A DNA stretch of 64,000 nucleotides from Microcebus murinus (taxonomy: Eukaryota > Chordata > Mammalia > Primates > Cheirogaleidae): positions 9,040,501-9,104,500 of the forward strand of contig NC_134119.1 in NCBI RefSeq assembly GCF_040939455.1, read 5' to 3'. Below, piece after piece: positions 46,966 to 57,625 of the stretch. Numbering within the stretch: the stretch's first letter is position 1; every line of letters begins with the position of its first letter. The translations under genes and the position numbers were made by a program. The notes under the pieces are model-generated. The model was not told where the DNA came from. It saw nothing but the letters and a program-made list of their open reading frames with translations, and ran no database searches.

Positions 46966-47262
46966 AGAAAGGGGGAGAGAAGGAAGATGAGAAAGGCAGG
47001 TGAGAAAGAGGGACAGAGAAAGGGAAGGGAGACAGGGAGATGAGAAGAGTGGAGGGAAAGAGACAGGGAAGGAGAGAAAGAGGGACAGACAAGGAAAAAG
47101 GAGGAGATGCAGGGAGAAGGGGGGGAGGCTGGAGGTGAGGAAAGAAGAAGGTGCTGAAGGCAGGAGAGGAGGAAGATGGGAAGGGAAATGGAAAAAGGAA
47201 AGAGGTAAGTGCTGGGAATGTTGGAGAGGGTTAGAAAAGGAAGGAGAGGGGCTGAGTAGCAA
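46966..47262 (+). repeat. GA-rich low-complexity block
   Basis: About 300 bases of almost uninterrupted purine on the plus strand with irregular GGGA, GAAA and GGAG spacing. It forces biased frames on both strands (93 codons plus, 159 codons minus rich in S, P, L and F), which are not genes. Confidence 0.9.
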
Positions 47263-47579
47263 GTTTCTCTTTGAAACTTGAAGGCAGTGCTCAGCTGGGT
47301 GCGATGGAAGAGGACATGTCTGGGACTGTTGGCACAAGGGCAGCACTCCAGCCTCAGAGTCGACAGCCGGAAGGAGCAAAAGGGGCCCTGCCCGTAAAAG
47401 GCTGAATAAGGGCCCTCAAAGATATTGGGTCCCTGTCCCTGAAGCCATCAGTGTTAGCTTCTATGAAAAAAAAAAATGGTCTTTGCAGATATGGTTAGGG
47501 GTCTTGAGATGGTGAGATGATCTTGGCTCAAAATGATGCCCGCCCACCCTCCCCCCCAAAATTAAAAAAGGCATGGAGT

Positions 47580-48240
47580 ATAGATTCAAAGTTTCTATTA
47601 TTTCTCAAGAATGAATTCTAGAGGGGAAGAAGGAAAGTATTAAACAAATAATAATAAAAGAAAACCTCCTAGAGTTGAAAAATAAAAAAAAATCTTTAAA
47701 TTGAATGGGGTGTTTATACATCAAGAAACATAAAAACTAATAATATTAATAAGAAAATAAAAGACTCACCCCAATAATCATGATGGCAAAAGTTCGGAAC
47801 AAAAACCAAAAAGATAATCTGAAAATATGCAAGACAGCTAAAATAATTTACCTAAAAAGATTAAAATTCGAATTGTCATTAGATCTCATTGATAATACTG
47901 CAGGTTAGAAAACAGGAAATCTAGAAGGAACATTGTTACAAACTTAGAATTTTGCACCTAATCAAACAAGCTCTTAGATCTTTCCTAACATGAGAAATCA
48001 GAAACTTTACCATCCACAGATCCTCTTTGAGTGCCTTGAACATGGACCAAAGGAAAATTACCAAAGAATCTATGATAAAGGAGAATGACATACAAGAAAA
48101 GATAGGAAACAAGAAACCAGTAAAACATAAGGTCAAAGTGTGGAATCCCCAGAAAAGCTGAACACATAGAAACAGAGTAGAACAGTGGTTACCAGGGACA
48201 GGGAGTTGGAGGGAGTGAAATGCAGGTCAGAGTGCACAAA
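47580..48240 (+). mobile_element. L1/HAL1-like fragment
   Basis: A-rich sequence with 'aaaacctcctagagttgaaa', 'tagaattttgcacctaatca' and, near its end, 'gtggttaccagggacaggga' resembles mid-age L1 or HAL1 ORF1-to-3' sequence. No open frame of significance. Confidence 0.5.
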
Positions 48241-48309
48241 CCTCTATAGTTCCTTCTTTGATTAAGAATCATTAAGTCTGGGAATATTACAGTGAACAAA
48301 ACTAGAAAT

Positions 48310-48440
48310 TATCTCTAGTCTACTAACAATAATCAAATAATCCCTCATTTAATTCTCACAACATGCCTATCAAGAAGCTACCATCATACCACCTTGGAAA
48401 TGAGGAATTTGAGTCTCAGAGGGGCCTGAGGGCCCAGGCT
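48310..48440 (-). repeat. MIR SINE fragment
   Basis: Reverse MIR: 'tcatttaattctcacaacat' and 'aatgaggaatttgagtctca'. Confidence 0.6.
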
Positions 48441-48793
48441 AGTTAATAGTTGAGCCTGGCAGTGTAGCCATTTTTCTACACTGCTGAGGGTGGTGAGCTC
48501 TCTGAGTGGGTTGCAGGTGTCAGAGGTGCATGCCAGTTTCATATCTGGTGGATCAGGGGCCCTTGGCTGCCTCCCTAAGTGCCCTGCTCCCAGGATCCCC
48601 TGGGCCCTCATTGACCATGGCATAGACCTGACTCTATTTATGAAACTGCCTGATTAAGCCCATTTCAGTAGCCAGCACTTTCGCCTTGACCTTGAACTTC
48701 CCAGCCTCCAGAACTGTGAGAAACAAATTTCCGTTGTTTATAAGCTACCTGGTCTATGGTATTTTGTTGTAGCAGCCTAGACAAACTAAGGCA

Positions 48794-49593
48794 TTCCTTA
48801 AGTAATATTCTTTGCCATTAGTTACAGAATAAGCTTCAACTGTACAGAGTCCCACATGGCTGTCCTCGCTGAGAGCAGGTTAAAGCAGCATAATAAACAC
48901 AGGAGTGCAAACGTATCAGTGAATCAGGAGCTACAAACTAGACACCTAGAATTGGGTCTGGTTCAAAGACTTATTTAGTTGCTCTAAAAGTAAAATGATA
49001 ATAATAATTAAACAATTAAACATCAGACTATCCATAATAACTCAGGTTTCTGACCTCTTTTAACAAAGTTTGTCAATACTGAGACCGTATTCAGACAAGA
49101 AAACAATCAAATGGTACCAGCTCTGGCTCCTCACTTTAGAGTTCAACAAGGAATCCCCTGCACCTCCTGTTTCCTTACTCCTGCCCGAGTCACCCAGTTA
49201 CTTTAGCTAACTGACCACAGGAGGTATTTCAATTTGCAACCCTTGCCATAAAGGAGAGACCTCTGTTAGCCAATCTGGGACTAGCTAGAGTGAGGTTTCT
49301 CCCCCTCACCCCGTCTGAAACCCAGGCTCAAGGGACGAAGGACCTCAGTTCATAACGGGCATGTTATATAATCACAATGCAAAACAGTTATCGTTTCATT
49401 TAAAAGTAGTGACTGCTGGAATTACATTTCCCATGTAAAACAATAACACAATTCCCAGTTGATCAGCAAATAAATAAGAGAAAACAGCTTTGTAATTATT
49501 TCGACAGTGGTTGGGCTCAAAGAAACCCATCAAATCCCATTTCATGAGAAAGAGAGCTAAGCAGAACTGAGCAAACATTCTACCTGAGTCTAG
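48794..49593. other. unassigned sequence
   Basis: No gene or repeat recognised. Confidence 0.4.
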
Positions 49594-49905
49594 CCCAACA
49601 CATCCTGCTCCGAAGATGACTCCTATAATGAAAATCTGTCGTTCGCAAATGACTCATCATCTGAAAACTGTGCTGAAGATGTTGGGAATGCGGGTGATGC
49701 ATGTGAAAATGAAATTAATCAATATGAAGATGAAGATCAGCAGTCTATCACAGCTGAGCTGTTTGATAATAATGAAACTAGGGGAACAGACAGGGCTCAA
49801 AAACTCATGAAAGTGCAGGAAATGTCAGTGGTAATCATGAATTAGTAACCATTGCCAGGAATGCAGAAACAAGAGAGAGGAAGCAGACAAAAGAAAAATA
49901 CTGTG
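49594..49905 (+). pseudogene. decayed acidic reading frame of unknown origin
   Basis: After a stop at 49591, one frame stays open for 83 codons without an ATG start (49594-49842). It is strongly acidic (CSEDDSYNEN, SSENCAEDVG, INQYEDEDQQ). A second frame, open from 49782, continues as basic, polar sequence (VSGNHELVTIARNAETRERK). The composition change and the overlapping switch near 49800 look like one former coding segment with a frameshift. I do not recognise the protein. It could be a processed pseudogene, a transposase N-terminus or a chance frame. Confidence 0.35.
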
Positions 49906-50029
49906 TCAGGGAACAGTCCTGTCCACTCCTACCCCCCTCGCCCAAGCCATCAATATCTCTTCCCTGTGTTATGACAATGGGGTCACTTGCCTGCTGTACA
50001 TCATGTTATCCTTACAGCAGCAAAAATAG

Positions 50030-50640
50030 TCCTGTAAGAACACAAGTCACATGGAGGCACCCCTCTGCTCAGAAGCCTGTACTGGTTTCCATGTAACTCA
50101 ACATAAAGCCCAACATCTTCACAATGACCTGTGAAACCTGCATGACTCGATCCCTCATCGCCTCCCATTTCCCTGCACTTGTTCCAGGCACACGAACCAG
50201 AAACACGTTTCCAAAACACCAGCCCCGGCTCCTTCTCCACGCGCTCATGAGCACTCTTCTGGGCACTTGGATTTGCTTCTCCCAGGGAACCTCAGAACTT
50301 GTTCCTTCACTTCCTTCCATTCTTCCCTCCAAGACCCCATCTCAGCGCAGCCCTCCCACGGCCAACCTACCCCAAAATACAACCCTCTTCTCATCCTACC
50401 CATGGACACTTTCCTATGTTCTGCCCTCTTTCACTCTTCTTCTTAGCAGATCATTATCTCAAATGAGAATGTTTTAGTCAAGTATCTTATTTATTGTCTG
50501 CCTCTCCTGTTAGAACGCAAACTTCAGGAGATCCAGAAGTTTCACCTGTTTTGTTCTCTGTTGTGTCTCTAGTACCCAGAAAATTGCCTGGAGTGAAGTA
50601 GGTACTCAACAAATATTTATCTAATACACAACTATAATTC
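50030..50640 (+). repeat. L2 LINE 3' portion
   Basis: Order: 'ctctgctcagaagcctgtac', 'cataaagcccaacatcttca', 'gaacgcaaacttcaggagat' and the tail 'gtaggtactcaacaaatatt'. It is a well preserved L2 copy. Confidence 0.85.
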
Positions 50641-51513
50641 AGACATGAGTGGGAAAATAACGATGATAACAACATATAAAAAGGATTTGTTAAATTTGCC
50701 TGAAATATGTCCAGGTAGCAGGATTTGTGAAGGTGGTGTGACAACTGCAGTCTCCTCCCAAGTGAACAGATAAAGTAAGTGGAGGTTCTGGGACCACTAG
50801 AGTTGAGCACTGTGCCTGCAGAGGTGATATCCTGGCCCCTTTTTCTCCAGCAGTTATATGGTGAATCCTAGCTTGAAATTATGAGTCAGTCTCTCTCTTT
50901 TCCCCTTTCTTCACCAAGAATCAAAATGGATTGATTTGCAATTCAATTCAACAAACATTTATTTACTGAATTGAATTTTCAAGTACATTAAGACTTTGAT
51001 GTGACATAAAGGGAAAATTGTTAAGTTGGTTAGTCTTGCAAGGAGTTTTCTTCCACTCGTTTATGAAGATTAATGATAAATATTGGGCACCAATCTGATT
51101 GCTTTTTATTTGCACATGTCTTCTGTAAAAACCATTGACGGTAATCTGGCAATATTTGATGCTTTTTAGTAAAACTATAGCAAGGAGTAAGAGCTAGAAA
51201 ATGGTACATTTGCAAGATGTCCACTCTCAAAATCTATTTTCTGTGTCTGTGTGGGTCCTCCTCCTCTATCTGGGAAACTTATCCTCTTATAAGGTAGATC
51301 ACGGCTTTAAGACAGGCACAGGGACCAGAAAGGAGGGACCACCTCAGCTGATAGTCCTGGACAGCTATACATCTAAACTGGTGAGTATATTTTTCATTAT
51401 CATTTCTCCTTCCTTCAACTTAGAGGAACCATCTTGAAGGTCCCAGAAGCCCTCTTGGTAAATAATCATGCTCATGTCTGAGCACATTCTGTTTACTTCC
51501 ACAATACTCTAGA
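50641..51513. other. unassigned sequence
   Basis: No gene recognised. The 107-codon minus frame at 50487-50810 overlaps L2 and has no domain. A short L2 scrap may lie at 50940-50990. Confidence 0.4.
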
Positions 51514-51719
51514 GCAATATTTCCCACCCTCAGCACTGTTGACATTTGGGGCTAAAAATGCCTTGTTGTGGGGGGCTGTCCTGTGCACTGTAGGACGTAC
51601 AGCAGCTTCCGTGGCCTCTACCCACTAGACGCCAGTAACACCCCCTCACAATCAAAATGTCTCTAGACGTTGCCAAATGTTCCTTGGAGATCAGAATTGT
51701 CCTTAGTTGAGATCTACTG
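51514..51719 (-). mobile_element. MER5-type hAT MITE
   Basis: Order: 'cactgttgacatttggggct', 'ctgtcctgtgcactgtagga', 'tagacgttgccaaatgttcc', ending near 'gatctactg'. Confidence 0.87.
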
Positions 51720-52049
51720 ATGTAGAATGAGTCTTTCCATAATTTTAATTGTGTTTTCATCACTAACAGTTTAAAATGGTATATGATCAGGTCCTGTAAC
51801 TGTATCCCATGGTACATTTTCAAGTCATCCCTTCCTACACCTATGTATGATTCCATACCACCATACCACCATACTCCAGCCTCTCAGGAGCTGTCCTCAT
51901 CAGGGGACAATTTGGTTGCAATAAAAGTAGAAATATACTCAATTTAACCAAGTAAATAAATAGATGTCCTAAGTATGCACAAGAATTTCTCAGACCAAAG
52001 ATAACAGGGTGAAGACTTGCAGGACTTACAGAGTAGACAAGTAGTCAAT

Positions 52050-52053
<4 letters not shown>

Positions 52054-52107
<54 letters not shown>
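52054..52107 (+). repeat. (CT)n microsatellite, about 27 units
   Basis: Uninterrupted CT dinucleotides for about 54 bases, preceded by a slightly broken part from 52049. Perfect polypyrimidine mirror repeats of this length can adopt triplex (H-DNA). Confidence 0.95.
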
Positions 52108-52111
<4 letters not shown>

Positions 52112-52129
52112 CTCCCCATAGCATCTGTC

Positions 52130-52712
52130 CTCCACAAAACAGCAAAAGTTATCTCTTTAAAACATAAATCTACTCATGTCACTCCATAATTTTCCATCAC
52201 CCTTAGGATAAAATATCAAGTCCTCACCATGAGCACAGGGACCTCCTGATCTGGCCACTGCCTATGTCTTGGACCTTACAACTTTCTCCCTGTCTCTCTT
52301 CTCTAGCCACAGAAGCCTTCTTGCCCCTCCACATATGCTGACACCTCAGGGCTCTTTCACTTGCCTTTCTGCCTGCAACTACTGTCCCCAGATCTCCATG
52401 TGGCTTACTCCCTCCCTTTATTCAAATCTCTACCCAAATAGTACCTTCTCATGGATATCTCCCACAGCTATTCTATCTAAAATAGCAATACTCTCCACCT
52501 CTGTTACCCTCTAACTCCCTCTTCTATTATCCTTCATTCATAGCCCTTACATCTATAATATAACTTCAAGTAGTGTTATTTGTTTATCATCTTTCTTTTA
52601 CTTCTATTAAGCAAATTCTTGGAAGAAGCCAATTCACTATTATAATCCCAAAGCCTAAAGAAGAGGCTGGCATTTTGGTAGGTTCTCAGTGAATATCTAT
52701 CAAGTGAATAAC
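52130..52712 (+). repeat. L2 LINE 3' portion
   Basis: Order: 'actcatgtcactccataatt', 'aaatatcaagtcctcaccat', 'cctcagggctctttcacttg' and tail 'ttggtaggttctcagtgaat'. Confidence 0.85.
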
Positions 52713-53510
52713 TATGCACCTAATTCTTTATTCCATGAAGATGGACTCCCTATGTTATGGATGGACACATTTACAGGTATCCCATCATAGATACTCCAAA
52801 ACAGCAGCCTTAAACCCCGAATCTATGAGAATCTCCAATTTAGGTTCTATTCTAGTTAATTAATCCAGTCATTCTAAATGTGGAGAAGAAACTACCCTGC
52901 ATGACCAGCATTGGCTGGACGCCCACTCCTTGTTCAACCAGCTGGCATCAAAGATCAGGTTTCTAGGACAAAATATTCTAAGCCATAAATAGGACAGATT
53001 CTCTAAAAAAAAAAAAAGTATAGAATGGGCTAAGATGCTGGGATCTTATGTATTGGATATTTAAACCCTTCAGTCCCCACTGGCATTACTTGAAGAGTTT
53101 TCTGACTAAAATGTTTTGGGGAGCCATGAATGAAGCTCCTTCACAGGGTCAAAGCTCAGAGTTACATGGTTAATGTAGTTAAGGAGGAATGGCTTGGGTG
53201 ATACATAGGCCAGAGACCACAATTAGTGGGTGCAACCTTCCCCCATGATTGGCTCATTGCTAGGAGTTTTAGTCTTATGATCAAAGCAAAGATGCCAAGA
53301 CCAAAGTCAAAGGAGTCTGGTCCAGAAAGAAAATATAAAGTAGTCTCAAAGAACAAGAAGGTGAGAAGACAGTATGTCCCAATTTGAAATCAGATATGAT
53401 TCAAGCTGAAATGTGACTGGGTATATACATGGGAATGAGTTGTCAGGGGGAAGAAGGGAATATTGACACTGAGAGCCAAGATATGCAGGAAGAAATTGAC
53501 ATGAGGATTG
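52713..53510. other. unassigned sequence
   Basis: No gene or repeat recognised. Confidence 0.4.
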
Positions 53511-53840
53511 TTAGGGCTTGAATATGTTCCCCAAAGTTCATGCTGGGTTGATTAGGTCACCAGGGCTCTGCCCTCCCATATGGATTAATGTCATTGTCAT
53601 GGGAGTGGGTTTGTTATAAAAGTAAGTTCGGCCTTTTCCTGCTTTCTTGTGTGCTCTGTCATGCCCATGCGATGCTTTCTGCCATGTTATGATGCAGCGA
53701 GAAGGCTCCCATCACACGCCAGCACCATGCTCTTGGACTTCCCGGCTTCCAGAGCCATGAGGCAAATAAATGTCTGTTCACTATAAATCACCCAGTTTGT
53801 GGCATGCTGTTATAGTAGCACAAACCAGACCAAGACATGG
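53511..53840 (+). mobile_element. MST-type MaLR solo LTR
   Basis: It begins 'gttagggcttgaatatgttc', includes 'tgctcttggacttcccggct' and an AATAAA at about 53766-53771, and ends 'gttatagtagcacaaaccag'. It has internal deletions. Confidence 0.8.
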
Positions 53841-54337
53841 ACTGAGCATGAGGAAATAGGTAAGAAACGGAATTCTTACCTATCGTGTAATAAGCAAGTC
53901 TTGCACAAGAAGGCAGGCAGAACGGGATCCCTCAGCAGCGTTTCAGCTAGGATCAAACTCTGATCACTGGGGAGGATGTCTCAACACTGCCTTAGTATTA
54001 CAGGCCTTCCTGGTGTGAGAAGATGTGTGCTGTGTCCCGAACAAAAGGCTGAGCTCAGCAGGAGGCAGTGGTTGTAGCTGGGCACTGGGCCCAGGAGATT
54101 TTTCATGGTACTAATAACCAGTTTCCATCATGAGTCAATCCATCATGTACACTATTTCCATGTTAATGTTATTAGAATGACACTAACAGCATGTCACTCC
54201 TTTGTTCCGAAGCCATCAATGACTCATTGATGCCTAGTGGATGGAGTACAAATGTCTCAATCCTGCACTTACAACTTTCCATGATTTATGCTAAAGAGTT
54301 CATTGTACAAGGACCAAAGAATGAAAGACTGGGTGTT
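53841..54337. other. unassigned sequence
   Basis: No gene or named repeat. The sequence 'taagaaacggaattcttacc' near 53862 is a short local palindrome. Confidence 0.4.
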
Positions 54338-54820
54338 ATGGATTGAATTGTGTTCCCCAAAGACATGCTGAGGTTCTAACTCCCAGTACTTCAGAATTTG
54401 ACCTTATTTGGAAATAGGGTCTTTGCAAATTTAACCAAGTTCAGATGAGGTCATTAGAATAGATTCTAATCCAACACAACTGGTGTCCTTATCGAAAGGG
54501 GAAATTTGGACACAGACATGGCACAGAGGGAAGACCACGCAAAGACACACGGGAGAAGATAGCCACGTGACGGTGGAGGCAGAAATGGGACTGAGTCATC
54601 TATGGAGCCAAGGAACACCAAGGACTGCTGGCTCTGGCATCAGAAGCTAGAAGAGTTAGGGAGGGAAGTCTCCCTGGAGCTGCCGGGCAGAGCAGGACTC
54701 TGCTGACATCTTGATTTCACACTTCCGGGTTCCAGAACTGTGAGAGAATTAACTTCTGTTCTTTTAAGCCACTCAGGTTATGATACCTTGTTACATCAGC
54801 CCTAGGAAACAAATACACTG
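54338..54820 (+). mobile_element. MLT1-type MaLR solo LTR
   Basis: Starts 'tgttatggattgaattgtgt', contains 'gaccttatttggaaataggg', 'caactggtgtccttatcgaa' and 'gacatcttgatttcacactt', and ends near 'gccctaggaaacaaataca'. Full LTR length with no internal region. Confidence 0.88.
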
Positions 54821-55195
54821 GAGAAAGAGTGCACGAGGATCTTTTGTTTAATTGTACATGGCTGTAAGGTGACTAATGTCCAGTTTTCCCAGGACTGGGG
54901 GGTTTTCTCAGGGACTTCCAGTGCTAAAACTGGGGAAGTCCCAAGCAAACTGGAAAGAGTCGGTCACCTTCTATAGAAGCCCCCTCCCTTAGCAGGCAGA
55001 GCTCCAGTGAGGAAGTAAACAGTAGGCACAATGATCCTTTTCTGAGAGTAAATTAGGAAGAACTGTCAGGATGGGACATGGCAGCTTCAACCAGTGCAGA
55101 GTGGTAAAGAGTCTCAAAAGATAAATTTCCTAGAAAAATCCCAGAAATTGATATTGGGAAACTAGTCCCCACAGAAGATAAATAAAGCAAATAGT
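54821..55195. other. unassigned sequence
   Basis: No gene or repeat recognised. Confidence 0.4.
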
Positions 55196-55482
55196 GGCCA
55201 AGTGTGGTGGCTCACACCTGTAATCTTAGTGCCTTGGGAGGCCAATGTGGGAGGATCACTAGAGGCCAGAAGTTCGAGACCCCCATCTCTACATAAAATG
55301 AAAAAAAGAGGTGTGGTGGCCTGCACCTGCAGTCCTAGCTACTCGGGAGATTGAAGTGGGAAGATAGCTTGAGACCAGGAGTTTGAGGTTACAGTGAGCT
55401 AGGATCATGCCACTGCACTTCAGCCGAGGTGACAAAATGGGAGCCTATCTCTAAAAAAAAAAAAGAAAGAAAGAAAAGAAAA
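55196..55482 (+). mobile_element. AluJ-like Alu, full length
   Basis: A complete diverged dimer starting 'ggccaagtgtggtggctcac' with a right arm 'ctactcgggagattgaagtg' and an A/GAAA tail. The lemur-type linker is absent, so it is an old shared-primate class. The flank 'aatagt' recurs after the tail as a short degraded target duplication. Confidence 0.92.
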
Positions 55483-55559
55483 GAATAGTAATTCCATCTT
55501 GGGGAGATGGTAAGAGATAGAAATTGTCTATATATGGCTTCCTGGTGTAGATTCACCAA

Positions 55560-56110
55560 ATGTCCCACAGCATTGATATTTTTTAAAATTTGCTTATTGA
55601 ATAGGTAAAAAGATATCTTGTTTTAGTATCAATTTCTTCCTTATTATGGTAGAACACTTTCAAATGTTTATTAGCTGTTTGTATTTGCTCTTGTGTGAAT
55701 GGAGTATTTGCCCTCTGTTTTCCCTCCATAGGCCTTAGTTTTTAAAAATTAGTTTGCATGAGCTTTTCACCAGTAAATGTATTTAAACTTAAGTTGCATA
55801 TGTGTTGCATATACATATATATATATATCCATGTTTATAGTATGTTTTTATATGGTTTATGTTGCTTTTCAAAGCATAAATCATTATTTAAATTGTTGAT
55901 GTTTCCTTTGTGATTTCAACCATTGTTGTTTTTTTTTAATGTTGCTGTTAGACAGTCCTTACCCACAATTTAAAGTTGTTTTTAATTTTTAATAGATGAT
56001 GTTAATATTTTATCCTTGGAAAGAGAGGACCATCAGGTTAAAACACTCATATTTCTATTTCATTATAAAAAGTCACGTCATCTTTGCTTATTACAGTAAA
56101 TGGCTCTTGT
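55560..56110 (-). mobile_element. L1M 3'UTR-like fragment
   Basis: Antisense L1-like phrases: 'ttattagctgtttgtatttg', 'ctcttgtgtgaatggagtat', 'agacagtccttacccacaat'. It is diverged, with an (AT)n run near 55812-55830. Confidence 0.55.
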
Positions 56111-56819
56111 TCTTCCTTCCTGGGGGTGGCACACCACGGACCAGTGCCTGGATCAGAGAGAGGTGCCCAGGGCACCAAATGGGAAGGTTAAATAGTAATT
56201 AACCAATTACCATGTTTGAAAACATAAATATGACACTAAAAATCCAAACAATGACAGAGGGCAACAGGGGAGGGAATGCTAGGAAAAATAAGGAAGAGAG
56301 TAAGAAAGAGAATGAACCAACTTTTGAAAATGGTATCTGAAATAAAATAAAGAGGAACCTTCCTAAAGGTGAGCTTGCAAGCATGAATTGGAAACATTTT
56401 CATTTCCTTATTAATCAATGCACTAGATACTGGATAACCACATTAATGATTGCTCATTTTTATATCATTTTGTACTTATTGAGCTTACTTGTTTAAGCCA
56501 TATTTCACACTTTTGGTATGTGGTATCTTTGGCTAGAAGAAGTAGAGGCATGGTGTCTTATATCAGAAGTCAAGATTCATGATGGAATGTAGCCTGTATT
56601 TAATTCCTTCCTTACGGAATTGAAGAATGAGGATTCTCAGGCCTCCATGGACGGCGCCTGCTCTCTGTCCTTCTGCACCTGGCCTCCCAGAGGTCAGCAT
56701 GAACTTGGGGAGCCGGCCGGGAGTTCTCCCCCTACACCCTCTTCCACACTGCTGTGGCATCATAGAAAGAGACTCAGTCTTTCTCCTGGCTGCTGACACA
56801 TATCTCTTAAATCCCTTGT
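56111..56819. other. unassigned sequence, right part may belong to the LTR
   Basis: No gene recognised. The overlapping 155-codon minus frame (56563-57030) enters the LTR and has no domain. Confidence 0.4.
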
Positions 56820-57625
56820 AATTTCCTGAGTGATGGGGTGACAGAAGCATCTTTGGCTTTAATGAGGTGACTCTTGGTTGGTCCCTAGATAGCATCGGGA
56901 TGGGGATTGGTTGCCAGAAGGAACATGCCTTGATTAGAAGCTTCGAACTTCCAGGCTCCAGCCTCAGCCTCCGGGGAGGGGAGAGGAGCTGGAGACTGAG
57001 CAGATCACCAGTGGCCAGCGGTCTAATCAATCACGCCTACGTAATAAAACCTCCATAGAAACCCCCAAATGACCAAGTTCAGAGAGCCCCTGGGGTGACA
57101 AGCATATGCATGTGCCAGGAGGTGATGCACCCCAACGCCATGAAGGCGCATGCTCCTACACTTGGGATCCTTCTAAGCCTTGCCCTGTGTGTCTCTTCGT
57201 TTGGCTGTTTATTTTGGTCGTTTATAATAAACCCGTGACAGGCTGGGCCTGGTGGCTCACGCCTATAATCCCAGAACTTTGTGAGGCCGAGGCGGTTAGA
57301 GCGCTTGAAACCAGGACTTCAAGACCAGCCTTGGCCACATGGTGAGACTCTGTGTCTTAAAAAACAAGAATAAACCAGTAAACGTAAGTAAAGTAACTTC
57401 CTGAGTTCTGTGGGCTGTTCTAGAGAGTTATCAAACCTGAGGAGGGGGTTGTGGGAACCCTCAATCTATAGCTGGTTGGTCAGACGTACAGGTGGCCCAG
57501 GCAATGGCTGTCTGAAGTGAGGACAGTTTTAAGGGAGTGGGCCCGTTAACTCACGGGATCTGACGCTAACTCCAGGTAGATGGTGTCAGAATTCAGTGGA
57601 ATAATTGTACACCCAGCTGGTGTCC
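56820..57625 (+). mobile_element. ancient solo LTR split by an Alu monomer (family not named)
   Basis: The segment reads 'catgccttgattagaagctt', 'gtaataaaacctccatagaa', 'tgtctcttcgtttggctgtt' and, after the insertion, 'gagggggttgtgggaaccct' and 'tggtgtcagaattcagtgga'. I know this wording from a common mammalian LTR but cannot name it. Its polyadenylation signal region is where the Alu monomer landed. The left edge is uncertain. Confidence 0.6.
57241..57368 (+). mobile_element. FLAM-like free left Alu monomer
   Basis: A single Alu arm from 'ggctgggcctggtggctcac' to a short A-rich tail with no second arm. The flank 'aataaacccgt' (left) and 'aataaaccagt' (right) are target duplications with one mismatch. 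Free left monomers predate dimeric Alu, so the host LTR must be older still. Confidence 0.8.

Larger units (their letters stand above)
47400..48793 (+). mobile_element. MaLR (MLT1-like) LTR pieces around later insertions
   Basis: The start 'gggccctcaaagatattggg' and 'ggtctttgcagatatggtta' lie at 47400-47500. The 3' end 'cagcctccagaactgtgaga' and 'gttgtagcagcctagacaaa' lie at 48700-48793. The DNA between is L1/HAL1 and MIR-like. Whether the two ends belong to one LTR is an inference. Confidence 0.5.

Noticed and set aside
46900..47379. 159-codon minus-strand frame rich in S, P, L and F
   Set aside because: The composition is dictated by the polypurine block on the opposite strand.
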